The position numbers were made by a program, and so were the translations under genes. Under the pieces are notes generated by a model. The model ran no database searches. It saw only the letters and a list, made by a program, of their open reading frames with translations, and had not been told where the DNA came from. Source: JABMRP01 sp964444795 (GTDB lineage Bacteria; Planctomycetota; Planctomycetia; Pirellulales; Thermoguttaceae). From it: a stretch of DNA of 17,718 bases. The stretch spans positions 1 through 17,718 of the forward strand of contig CAYUIQ010000190.1 in assembly GCA_964444795.1 (NCBI GenBank), read 5' to 3'. Of the stretch, positions 1 through 5,908 are shown in pieces (within the stretch, counting starts at the first letter, position 1; every line of letters begins with the position of its first letter).

Positions 1-73
1 ATCCGTATTCGGTGGGTGTTTCCAGATCGAACAGCACGCGAGCTTGCCGCGCTTCCACAAAAAGGAGAAAGCG

Positions 74-772
74 ATGAAACGCCACAACCTTTCGATCATG
101 GGACTTGTTCTGGGATGCCTTCTGGCGGCAACTCACCCGGCGGTGGCCGAGCCGGGGGATCCGCCGCCGGGCGATGGGGCCGATCGGCCGGCCGTGCGCG
201 TGCTGGTTGCCTATCATTCGCTCTACGGCAGTACGGAGAAGATGGCCCAGGGCGTGGCGGTGGGTGTGAAACGGGTGCCGGGGGCGGTGACCGTAGTGAA
301 AAGGGTCGAGAAGGTGACCAAAGAGGACCTCGAAGCGGCCGACGCGATCATCCTCGGATGTCCCACCTACTTCGCCAACATCCCGGGCAAGATGAAGGTG
401 GCCATCGACGATTGGTCGTGGAAGATGAAAGTCGACTTCACCGACAAGGTGGGCGGCGCGTTTGCCACCGGCAGCGGACAGGTCGGCGGCAAGGAGCACG
501 TCGTGGTCTCGCTGCTGCTGTTCATGGTCAACGTCCGCATGGTGGTGGCCGGCCCGTTGTATCAAGACGCCGAAGGCGACGACAAGTGGGCCGAAGCCGG
601 CGCCGCGGCAATGACCGGCCCGCTGGACCCGGGCGTCGGTCCCGGCGAACTCGACGCGGCCGGTCGGCTGGGCGAACGGATTGCGGGATTGGCGAAGAAG
701 CTATCTTCCCAGCCATCCGCCGTCGACCGTCAAGAGCGTGCCGTGGACGTAATCGGAAGCGGGCGAGGATAA
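74..772 (+). CDS. Exported flavodoxin-like (WrbA/NAD(P)H:quinone oxidoreductase type) protein
   Basis: 232 residues. The ATG at 74 was chosen over the in-frame ATG at 44 because AAAGGAG lies just upstream and a signal peptide begins there: KRHN, a hydrophobic core, and an AVA-E cleavage site near residue 25. Residues 41-210 form a flavodoxin fold. The phosphate loop is SLYGSTEKMA (49-58), followed by GCPTYFANIPGKM (95-107), which resembles the WrbA G-T-P-T-R-F-G-N loop, and ATGSGQVGGKE (131-141). Such proteins bind FMN and reduce quinones, normally in the cytosol, so the signal peptide is odd. A lipoprotein reading (VLGC, residues 12-15) is possible but weaker, because hydrophobic residues continue after the Cys. 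The fold ends at KKL (210); the last 22 residues are antisense to the end of kduD. The fold is confident; substrate and location are inferred. Confidence 0.85.
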   Translation: MKRHNLSIMGLVLGCLLAATHPAVAEPGDPPPGDGADRPAVRVLVAYHSLYGSTEKMAQGVAVGVKRVPGAVTVVKRVEKVTKEDLEAADAIILGCPTYFANIPGKMKVAIDDWSWKMKVDFTDKVGGAFATGSGQVGGKEHVVVSLLLFMVNVRMVVAGPLYQDAEGDDKWAEAGAAAMTGPLDPGVGPGELDAAGRLGERIAGLAKKLSSQPSAVDRQERAVDVIGSGRG

Positions 773-1486
773 GAACAGGGCCGCGCCGGCGAGGTCTTCC
801 GGTTGGCCCCAGCAGCCAGCGGGGATGCGATCGAGAATGGCCGCGCTGCGCTGGGGATCGTTGCGCAAAGCGGTCGTATTGTCGGTGGCGATGTAACCCG
901 GCGCGATGGCGTTGACGTTGACACCACGACCGGCCCATTCGTTGGCCAGGGCCTTGGTCAACTGGCCGATGCCCCCCTTGGCGGCCGAGTAACCGGGCAC
1001 GGTGATGCCGCCCTGGAAAGTGAGCAGCGAGGCGATGAAAACGATCTTCGCGTTGTGCTCCGATCGCCGCGGGTCAGCCAGCATCCGCCGCCCGATTTCT
1101 CGGCTGAGAATGAACTGGGCACTGAGATTCACTTCGACCACGCGGTCCCAATCGTCGTCGGCATGTTCGGCCGCCGCGTGGCGAACGATGGTGCCGGCGT
1201 TGTTTACGAGGATATCGATCCGCGGGAAGTCGTCGGTAACCTGCTGGATGAACCGGTACAGCGCCGGCCGGTCGGCGAAATCGCAGGCGTATCCCTGGAA
1301 GCTGCGACCCGTGGCGGTGACTTCCGCTTCGATTCGGCTGCCCTGGGATTCCATCGTGGCACTGACCCCCACGACGTTGGCCCCAGCCTCGGCCAGCGCT
1401 CGGGCAATCGCCCGGCCGATCCCCCGACGACAACCGGTCACCAGAGCCGTGCGGCCGGCAAGTCCGAATCGGTCGAGGATCGACAT
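701..1486 (-). CDS. kduD: KduD, 2-deoxy-D-gluconate 3-dehydrogenase (2-keto-3-deoxygluconate-forming), SDR family
   Basis: 261 residues, classical short-chain dehydrogenase length. The Rossmann motif TGCRRGIG is at 17-24, NNAG at 95-98, and the catalytic residues are S153 (IAS), Y166 and K170 (YSAAK). The C-terminal half, from NVNAIAPGYIATDNT through ILDRIPAG to the terminal VDGGWLGR, closely matches enterobacterial KduD as I remember it. KduD reduces 3-deoxy-D-glycero-2,5-hexodiulosonate to 2-keto-3-deoxygluconate, following KduI. The ATG at 1486 (MSILDRFGL) is preferred to the upstream TTG/ATG options, whose coding would run through the palindromic repeat at 1541-1602. kduI lies upstream on the same strand, supporting one pathway. 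The last 72 bases overlap the convergent flavodoxin gene. Confidence 0.92.
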   Translation of the reverse strand: MSILDRFGLAGRTALVTGCRRGIGRAIARALAEAGANVVGVSATMESQGSRIEAEVTATGRSFQGYACDFADRPALYRFIQQVTDDFPRIDILVNNAGTIVRHAAAEHADDDWDRVVEVNLSAQFILSREIGRRMLADPRRSEHNAKIVFIASLLTFQGGITVPGYSAAKGGIGQLTKALANEWAGRGVNVNAIAPGYIATDNTTALRNDPQRSAAILDRIPAGCWGQPEDLAGAALFLSSPASDYVHGTLLTVDGGWLGR

Positions 1487-1540
1487 GGGACGGGTTCTCC
1501 GGGTTTCTTGCTGGTCTTCGCCAGAAGACTCGTAGGCGTT

Positions 1541-1602
1541 GTACGATGGCCCTCCGAGGCCGTCGCGGTTCACGTTTCGAAGGCCTCGGAGGGCCATCGT
1601 AC
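1541..1602. repeat. 62-base palindromic repeat element, copy 1
   Basis: Perfect 21-base inverted arms (1541-1561 and 1582-1602; the outer part reads GTACGATGGCCCTCCGA) enclose a 20-base loop. A second element of identical length and nearly identical arms lies at 7685-7746. It sits in the kduI-kduD intergenic gap, where a transcript would form a long hairpin. There is no T-tract on either side, so it is not an ordinary terminator. No target-site duplication is visible. Confidence 0.85.
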
Positions 1603-1624
1603 GGGGTTTACAGCAAAGCCTGGC

Positions 1625-2455
1625 CTACATCAACCGATCCATCGCCACGGCGTCCATGTCGTCGAACTGCTGATTCTCACCGCCCATCGCCCAGAGGAAG
1701 CTGTAGTTGCTCGTTCCGCAACCGCTGTGGATCGACCAGCTTGGCGACAGAGCCACCTGCCCCTCGCGCACCACCAGATGGCGCGTCTCCTCGGGCGGGC
1801 CGAGATAATGAAACACGACGGCATCCGGCGCCAGATCGAAATACAGATACGCTTCGGCACGTCGCTGGTGCGTATGCACGGGCATCGTATTCCACACGCT
1901 TCCCTCGGCCAGCATGGTGGTCCCCAGCACCAACTGGCAACTCGGCACGCCACCGGCGTGGATGTACTTGTACACCGTACGGCGATTGGCTCCGGTGGGC
2001 GATCCGAGGTGCATCGGCTCGGCGCGGTCCTTGGGTATGAGCGTGGTGGGATGCGTCGCATGGGCGGGCAGACTGGCCAGATAGAAACGTGCCCGGGCGT
2101 CCGCCCGCTCGCTGGCGAAGGCGATCTGCTCCGCACCGCGGCCGATATACAGTCCGTCGAGTCGACGCAAGGCAAGTTCCTGTCCGTCGACCGTCACGGT
2201 TCCCGGTTCGCCCAGATTGAGCACGCCCACCTCGCGCCGCTCGGCGAAATAATCGGCCGCCAACTCCTTGCCGCCGGTCAATTCCAGCCGCTGCTCTGTC
2301 GGCACGACCGAACCGACGATCATCCGATCGAGAAACGTATAGGTCAGCCGTACTTCTCCAGGAGCGAACAGATCGTCGATGAGAAAACTCTCGCGCAGTT
2401 CGGCCGAATCCATCCGGGCGGTTCGCACGGGATCGGGGATCATTCGCGTTTTCAC
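1625..2455 (-). CDS. kduI: KduI, 5-dehydro-4-deoxy-D-glucuronate isomerase
   Basis: 276 residues from a GTG start, against 278 in E. coli KduI. The isomerase converts 4-deoxy-L-threo-5-hexosulose uronate, from unsaturated uronates, into the KduD substrate. The cupin metal ligands are visible: H194 and H196 in MPVHTHQRR, E201 seven residues after the first His, and H243 in SWSIHSG. These are the E. coli positions minus two. Other family signatures are GVLNLGEPGTVTVDG, NRRTVYKYI, WNTMP, PEETRHLV and ENQQFDDMD. The GTG at 2455 is preferred to the ATG at 2443 because AAGGAG sits 7 bases upstream of it and the N-terminus then aligns in length with the E. coli protein. It lies 35 bases after the secreted-protein gene and 138 bases before kduD, all on one strand. 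Confidence 0.93.
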   Translation of the reverse strand: MKTRMIPDPVRTARMDSAELRESFLIDDLFAPGEVRLTYTFLDRMIVGSVVPTEQRLELTGGKELAADYFAERREVGVLNLGEPGTVTVDGQELALRRLDGLYIGRGAEQIAFASERADARARFYLASLPAHATHPTTLIPKDRAEPMHLGSPTGANRRTVYKYIHAGGVPSCQLVLGTTMLAEGSVWNTMPVHTHQRRAEAYLYFDLAPDAVVFHYLGPPEETRHLVVREGQVALSPSWSIHSGCGTSNYSFLWAMGGENQQFDDMDAVAMDRLM

Positions 2456-2462
2456 TGGGGGG

Positions 2463-2468
2463 CTCCTT
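2463..2468 (-). promoter_or_regulatory. Ribosome binding site that selects the kduI GTG start
   Basis: On the minus strand AAGGAG precedes GTG (2455-2453) by 7 bases, the optimal spacing. The competing ATG at 2443 would be 19 bases away, too far for this site. Confidence 0.6.
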
Positions 2469-2490
2469 GGTCGCCTGAGATGCCGCTCGC

Positions 2491-3543
2491 TCACATCGGC
2501 TTGAACGAGGTGATCCAGAAGAACGGTTTCTCGGCCTCGTCGACGCGAAGTTCGCACTTCAGTTTCGAGTCGTACAGTGCCTTCTTGAGAATCTGCTCGT
2601 AGGTCTTCTCGCCCGGGGGCAGGGTGACGAGGGTTGTGTTGACGTCGATTGCCCATCGGGCCAGGGCGTTGTGATCGAGCAGATAGGGGACGTTCAACCG
2701 CCCGCAGATGGCTTTGATCACGTTGATTACAGGGGTCCGCTGGATGTTGGCATTGAGCTTGGCAAAAATGTTGGGGATCAGTTGGCGGCGGACCTTTTCC
2801 GATTTCCAGCCAATCGGCCAGATCTCCAAGTTGGGGCGCGCGGGCACGACCACGTACTCCGGCAGCGCGCCGGTTCCTTGCCGCACCACCAGGCACAGAC
2901 CGGCCGGTCGAAGAAGACAGGCCAGCGACGTTCCGCAACTCATCCCCGACAGTTCCTCGGCGACGGTGTCCCCTCGCAGCGCCGCGATGGCCGCCGCATC
3001 GACTCGCAGCGACAGGGCCAATTGCCGCCGAACCGCCTCCAACGCCGCATGCCGATCCATTCCGGTGGTCTTCGGTTGGACCGGGGTCGACATATCGGTC
3101 CGGGCCAACTCGAACTGTTCGGAAGTCAGGCCGAAAGGCGCGGTGCCGGTGGGCGGTTTCCCCTCGGCCGGAGTTGGCGGGCCGTGCTGGGCCAAATCGT
3201 CGAGGAATCGGGCGATCTGGGCTTCCTGTCCGGCACGAAATCGCCGGCCGGGGAGTTCCAACTCACCCCGCGAATTGAGCGAGCCGGTCACGGCGTAGGT
3301 CGGCCGATCGCCCGAGCCGATCACTTGAATTCCCACCCGATCGAGTGGCTGGCGAGTGCGCAGCCGCACGCTGGTAATCCCTGCGCTGCTGAGTCGCCGC
3401 ATCCAACTCTGCTGCTCGCCCGGTGCCGTGCGTGGCTCGGTCACGACCAGTAGACTGACCCTCCCGGCGGCCAATCCGGGCGAGATGCACGTCAGGAGCA
3501 ACAGGGTGGACAGGGCAAAACAGCGGTAGTTGGGCGATTGCAT
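2491..3543 (-). CDS. Secreted protein of unknown function with C-terminal secretin-STN-like region
   Basis: 350 residues. The N-terminus is a Sec signal peptide (hydrophobic FALSTLLLLTCISPGLAA, cleavage near residue 26). The middle holds a low-complexity Pro/Gly stretch (about 120-140) and a Cys-containing segment, SCGTSLACLLRPAGLCLVV. The last 95 residues read like a short secretin/TonB N-terminal (STN) unit: TPVINVIKAICGRLNVPYL, then a D-N-T-T-L-V-T-L strand and an EQILKKALYDSKL helix. That unit usually occurs in secretins and FecA-like receptors, but nothing else here looks like a channel. I recall similar stand-alone proteins in planctomycetes but no assigned role. Its end is 35 bases before kduI, so they may be co-transcribed. 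Start: ATG at 3543 with an AAAGGA upstream at rather long spacing. Confidence 0.75.
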   Translation of the reverse strand: MQSPNYRCFALSTLLLLTCISPGLAAGRVSLLVVTEPRTAPGEQQSWMRRLSSAGITSVRLRTRQPLDRVGIQVIGSGDRPTYAVTGSLNSRGELELPGRRFRAGQEAQIARFLDDLAQHGPPTPAEGKPPTGTAPFGLTSEQFELARTDMSTPVQPKTTGMDRHAALEAVRRQLALSLRVDAAAIAALRGDTVAEELSGMSCGTSLACLLRPAGLCLVVRQGTGALPEYVVVPARPNLEIWPIGWKSEKVRRQLIPNIFAKLNANIQRTPVINVIKAICGRLNVPYLLDHNALARWAIDVNTTLVTLPPGEKTYEQILKKALYDSKLKCELRVDEAEKPFFWITSFKPM

Positions 3544-3691
3544 GGAAAATCCGGTCCTTTAATCGACAGACCATGACCCACCGGGCGTATGCGGCGGGTC
3601 GGGAATATGCGGGCTTTGGGATATATGTACCCTTGTACCCAGGCACCCCACCCATCAATCCCGCTGTTACCGAGTACCAGCCGCCTCCGGA

Positions 3692-3697
3692 ATTATA
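3692..3697 (-). promoter_or_regulatory. Candidate -10 box for the secreted-protein gene
   Basis: A perfect TATAAT on the minus strand about 150 bases before the ATG at 3543. No convincing -35 hexamer lies 16-18 bases upstream, so this rests on one hexamer only. Confidence 0.25.
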
Positions 3698-3819
3698 GCA
3701 CGACGTCGCCTGGCCGCCATGAAGCGCCGGGGCCCCACTGGGCCGGATCTCTGCCGGGGGGAGTTGCACGGCGCGGCAAATATGTCAAAATATGGCCCGA
3801 TAAGTGCTGGGCGTCTGGT

Positions 3820-3836
3820 ACGGGCAAGATGCCCGT
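3820..3836. repeat. Short perfect hairpin, ACGGGCA-AGA-TGCCCGT
   Basis: Seven-base arms with a three-base loop. There is no second copy in the window, but the motif resembles dispersed GGGCAAGATGCCCG repeats that I recall from other bacterial genomes, including planctomycetes. It heads a block of repeat-like sequence running to the TIM-barrel gene. Confidence 0.55.
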
Positions 3837-3855
3837 GGCACCCATCCAACATGGC

Positions 3856-3891
3856 GTGACAGATGGCTAGGAAGTGACAGACGACTAGGAA
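3856..3891. repeat. Two tandem copies of an 18-base unit
   Basis: GTGACAGATGGCTAGGAA (3856-3873) is directly followed by GTGACAGACGACTAGGAA (3874-3891), matching at 16 of 18 positions. It lies 71 bases upstream of the TIM-barrel start codon. It could be a slippage product or a direct-repeat binding site. Confidence 0.75.
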
Positions 3892-3906
3892 AACGTGTCC
3901 GGCATC

Positions 3907-3937
3907 CTCGGGCGGTCTGTGGCCCGGGTTTTCTCTT
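3907..3937 (+). terminator. Terminator-like hairpin in the leader of the TIM-barrel gene
   Basis: CTCGGGC (3907-3913) pairs with GCCCGGG (3922-3928) across an 8-base loop, with one G-U pair. TTTTCTCTT follows. No plus-strand gene lies upstream, and the next start codon is 26 bases further on. It therefore ends either an unseen plus-strand RNA or acts as a leader attenuator. Confidence 0.4.
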
Positions 3938-3962
3938 GGAATCGTACAAAGGAGCTTATGAC

Positions 3963-4970
3963 ATGGCACGACCGGTAACGATGTTCACCGGCCAATGGGC
4001 GGACCTGCCGTTGGAAGAAATGGCACGCAAGTGCAGCGAGTTCGGTTACGACGGCTTGGAATTGGCCTGCTGGGGCGATCACTTCGAGGTCGACAAGGCG
4101 CTGGCCGAGGACGACTACTGCGCGAAGAAGCGCGAGTTGCTCGACCGCCACGGTATGCAGGTATTTTCCATCAGTTCGCATCTGGTCGGTCAGGCCGTGT
4201 TGGACAACATCGACGCCCGCCATCAGGGCATCCTGCCGCCCCACGTTTGGGGTGACGGCGATCCGGCCGGCGTGAACCAGCGAGCGGCCAAGGAGTTGGC
4301 CGATGCCGCGCGGGCGGCTCAGAAGCTGGGCGTCGGCGTGGTCAACGGGTTTACCGGTTCGAGCATCTGGCATCTGATTTACGATTTCCCGCCGGTGCTG
4401 CCCGGGATGATCGACGACGGGTTCAAGTTGCTGGCCGAACGGTTCAATCCGATTCTCGACGTGTTCGCCGAGTGTGGCGTAAAATTCGCCCTGGAAGTCC
4501 ACCCGACGGAGATCGCCTTCGATCTCTACACGGCCGAGCGCGCGTTGGAAGCGTTGGGCCATCGCGAGGAATTCGGCTTCAACTTCGACCCGAGCCACTT
4601 GATCTGGCAGGGTGTCGACCCGGCCGAATTCGTCCGTCATTTCCCCGATCGGATTTATCACGTCCACATGAAGGACGGGATCGTTACTCTGGGCGGTAAG
4701 CAGGGCATCCTGGCCAGCAACCTGGGCTTTGGCGACGCCCGCCGGGGATGGGACTTCCGCTCGCTGGGTCACGGCGGCGTGAATTTCGAGGAGATCATCC
4801 GGGCGCTCAACGACGTTGGTTACAACGGCCCGTTGTCGGTCGAATGGGAAGACAGCGGCATGGACCGCGACCACGGCGCCCGGGAAGCCTGCGAGTACGT
4901 CAAGCGGGTCGATTTCCAAACCAGCGGCCGCGCCTTCGACGCCTCGTTCGACAAGGAAGAGCAAGCCTGA
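3963..4970 (+). CDS. Sugar phosphate isomerase/epimerase, xylose-isomerase-like TIM barrel
   Basis: 335 residues, AP-endonuclease-2/xylose-isomerase-like superfamily. The barrel begins MFTGQWADLPLEEMARKCSEFGYDGLEL. Likely divalent-metal ligands sit on successive strand ends: E178 in FALEVHPTE, D209 and H212 in FNFDPSH, H235 in YHVHMKDG, and E294 or E296 in LSVEWED. Soluble, with no signal peptide. Enzymes of this group isomerise or epimerise sugars, inositols or related ketoses; the exact substrate cannot be read from sequence. It is somewhat longer than the 260-290 residue minimal barrels because of an insert after strand 6 (about 240-270). The ATG at 3963 follows AAAGGAGC at 7-base spacing. 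The out-of-frame ATG at 3958 meets no long frame. A strong terminator follows at 5004-5046, so it is probably monocistronic. Confidence 0.9.
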   Translation: MARPVTMFTGQWADLPLEEMARKCSEFGYDGLELACWGDHFEVDKALAEDDYCAKKRELLDRHGMQVFSISSHLVGQAVLDNIDARHQGILPPHVWGDGDPAGVNQRAAKELADAARAAQKLGVGVVNGFTGSSIWHLIYDFPPVLPGMIDDGFKLLAERFNPILDVFAECGVKFALEVHPTEIAFDLYTAERALEALGHREEFGFNFDPSHLIWQGVDPAEFVRHFPDRIYHVHMKDGIVTLGGKQGILASNLGFGDARRGWDFRSLGHGGVNFEEIIRALNDVGYNGPLSVEWEDSGMDRDHGAREACEYVKRVDFQTSGRAFDASFDKEEQA

Positions 4971-5003
4971 TTGGCACCCCCGATCGTTCGACCGAAGATC
5001 TTC

Positions 5004-5046
5004 CCGACGCGATCGGCTCATCGCCGGTCGCGTCGGTTTGTCTTCA
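5004..5046 (+). terminator. Intrinsic terminator of the TIM-barrel gene
   Basis: The nine-base arms CCGACGCGA (5004-5012) and TCGCGTCGG (5028-5036) are perfectly complementary. Beyond a T/G mismatch the stem continues as CGGC/GCCG around a 5-base loop. TTTGTCTTC follows. It starts 33 bases after the stop codon and separates this gene from the DUF4261 gene. Confidence 0.75.
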
Positions 5047-5077
5047 AGTTCTTCCAACAGACAAGGAAACGGAAACG

Positions 5078-5905
5078 ATGCCGGAATCGTCTGCTGGTGT
5101 CTACGCGGTGGAGTTGCTCTTCGACGAACCACCCGCGCTGGATCGCGACGCCGTTTGCCGGTCCATGCGGGAGTACTGTGGCAATATCGAAATGGCCCGG
5201 GCAGGCGAGAGCGGCAACCTCACCCTCTTCTATCATCTCGATCACGAAGTCGATTATTCCGACGGGAAAGTGCCGGCGCAGTGCATTATCGCTTTTCCCG
5301 AGGAAGGCAAGCCCCGAACCGACGTGACCGAAGCGATCCAGCAGAGTTGGTCGTGGCCGGACGCGAAAGTGGCCGCCGCATGTAAGGGGTCGCTGCTGGT
5401 GTCCGACTTGATGTCCCGCGGGCTGGACTACCCGACGCGGGTGCGTTTGTTTCGAGGGGCCCTTCGTGCCGTGCTGGAGAACGTCGATTGCCGGGCGATC
5501 CACTGGCAGCCAACGCAACAGATCGTCGATCCCCGGGCTTTTCTCGAGGCTCAGCAGGAGGACGATATCCAAAACCAACTCTGGGGGTTCATCAACGTGC
5601 GTTTGTTCCGGATCGAAGGGGCGGAGGATGTCCTCATGGACACTCTGGGTCTGGCCGCGCTGGGGCTGCCCGACCTTCAGTGCCACTTCCACGGATTGGA
5701 GCCCAACGCCGTGGCCGGGATGCTATGGAACACGTCGTTCTATCTGTTCGAGCACGGCGATGTCATCGAGGACGGACACACGATCGGCGGAGTCCATCCG
5801 CAAGACCAGTGGGCGTGCCGCCACGAAGAGTCCCTGGTAGGCCCCAACCGCGAAGTTCTCGACGTCAACCCGGGCGAACCGTTCGCCGCCGGAAATCGAG
5901 GATAG
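5078..5905 (+). CDS. DUF4261 domain-containing protein
   Basis: 275 residues, predicted cytosolic. The C-terminal third (about 188-265) carries the features I associate with DUF4261: MDTLGLAALGLPDLQCHF, HGLEPN, the NTSFYLFEHGDVIEDGHTIGG stretch (219-238), and a final ESLVGPNREVLDVNPG. The N-terminal part is the family's usual alpha/beta extension, including IIAFPEEGKPR and a conserved acidic/aromatic WSWPDA. The biochemical role of the family is unknown. The ATG at 5078 follows ACAAGGAAAC at normal spacing. The reading frame stays open upstream, but a strong terminator lies in that stretch, so upstream starts are not credible. Its stop codon is 3 bases from the convergent PEP-CTERM gene. Confidence 0.8.
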   Translation: MPESSAGVYAVELLFDEPPALDRDAVCRSMREYCGNIEMARAGESGNLTLFYHLDHEVDYSDGKVPAQCIIAFPEEGKPRTDVTEAIQQSWSWPDAKVAAACKGSLLVSDLMSRGLDYPTRVRLFRGALRAVLENVDCRAIHWQPTQQIVDPRAFLEAQQEDDIQNQLWGFINVRLFRIEGAEDVLMDTLGLAALGLPDLQCHFHGLEPNAVAGMLWNTSFYLFEHGDVIEDGHTIGGVHPQDQWACRHEESLVGPNREVLDVNPGEPFAAGNRG

Positions 5906-5908
5906 CGC

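Larger units (their letters stand above)
3544..3962. other. Gene-free divergent intergenic region (419 bases)
   Basis: This lies between the minus-strand secreted-protein gene and the plus-strand TIM-barrel gene. It holds a TATAAT-like box for the minus strand (3692-3697), a small perfect hairpin (3820-3836), an 18-base tandem repeat (3856-3891) and a terminator-like hairpin (3907-3937). Reading frames crossing it on either strand have no initiation signal and no recognisable protein. Confidence 0.7.

Noticed and set aside
803..2602. 599-codon plus-strand frame spanning kduD and kduI
   Set aside because: It is antisense to two confidently assigned enzymes, crosses the palindromic element, and has no family features or ribosome binding site.
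3263..3769. 168-codon minus-strand frame overlapping the 5' end of the secreted-protein gene and the intergenic region
   Set aside because: Its Tyr/Gly-rich middle briefly looked protein-like, but the frame runs out of phase into the real gene and has no ribosome binding site.
3885..5132. 415-codon minus-strand frame opposite the TIM-barrel gene
   Set aside because: Antisense shadow of a gene with clear metal-ligand motifs; composition typical of high-GC mirror frames.
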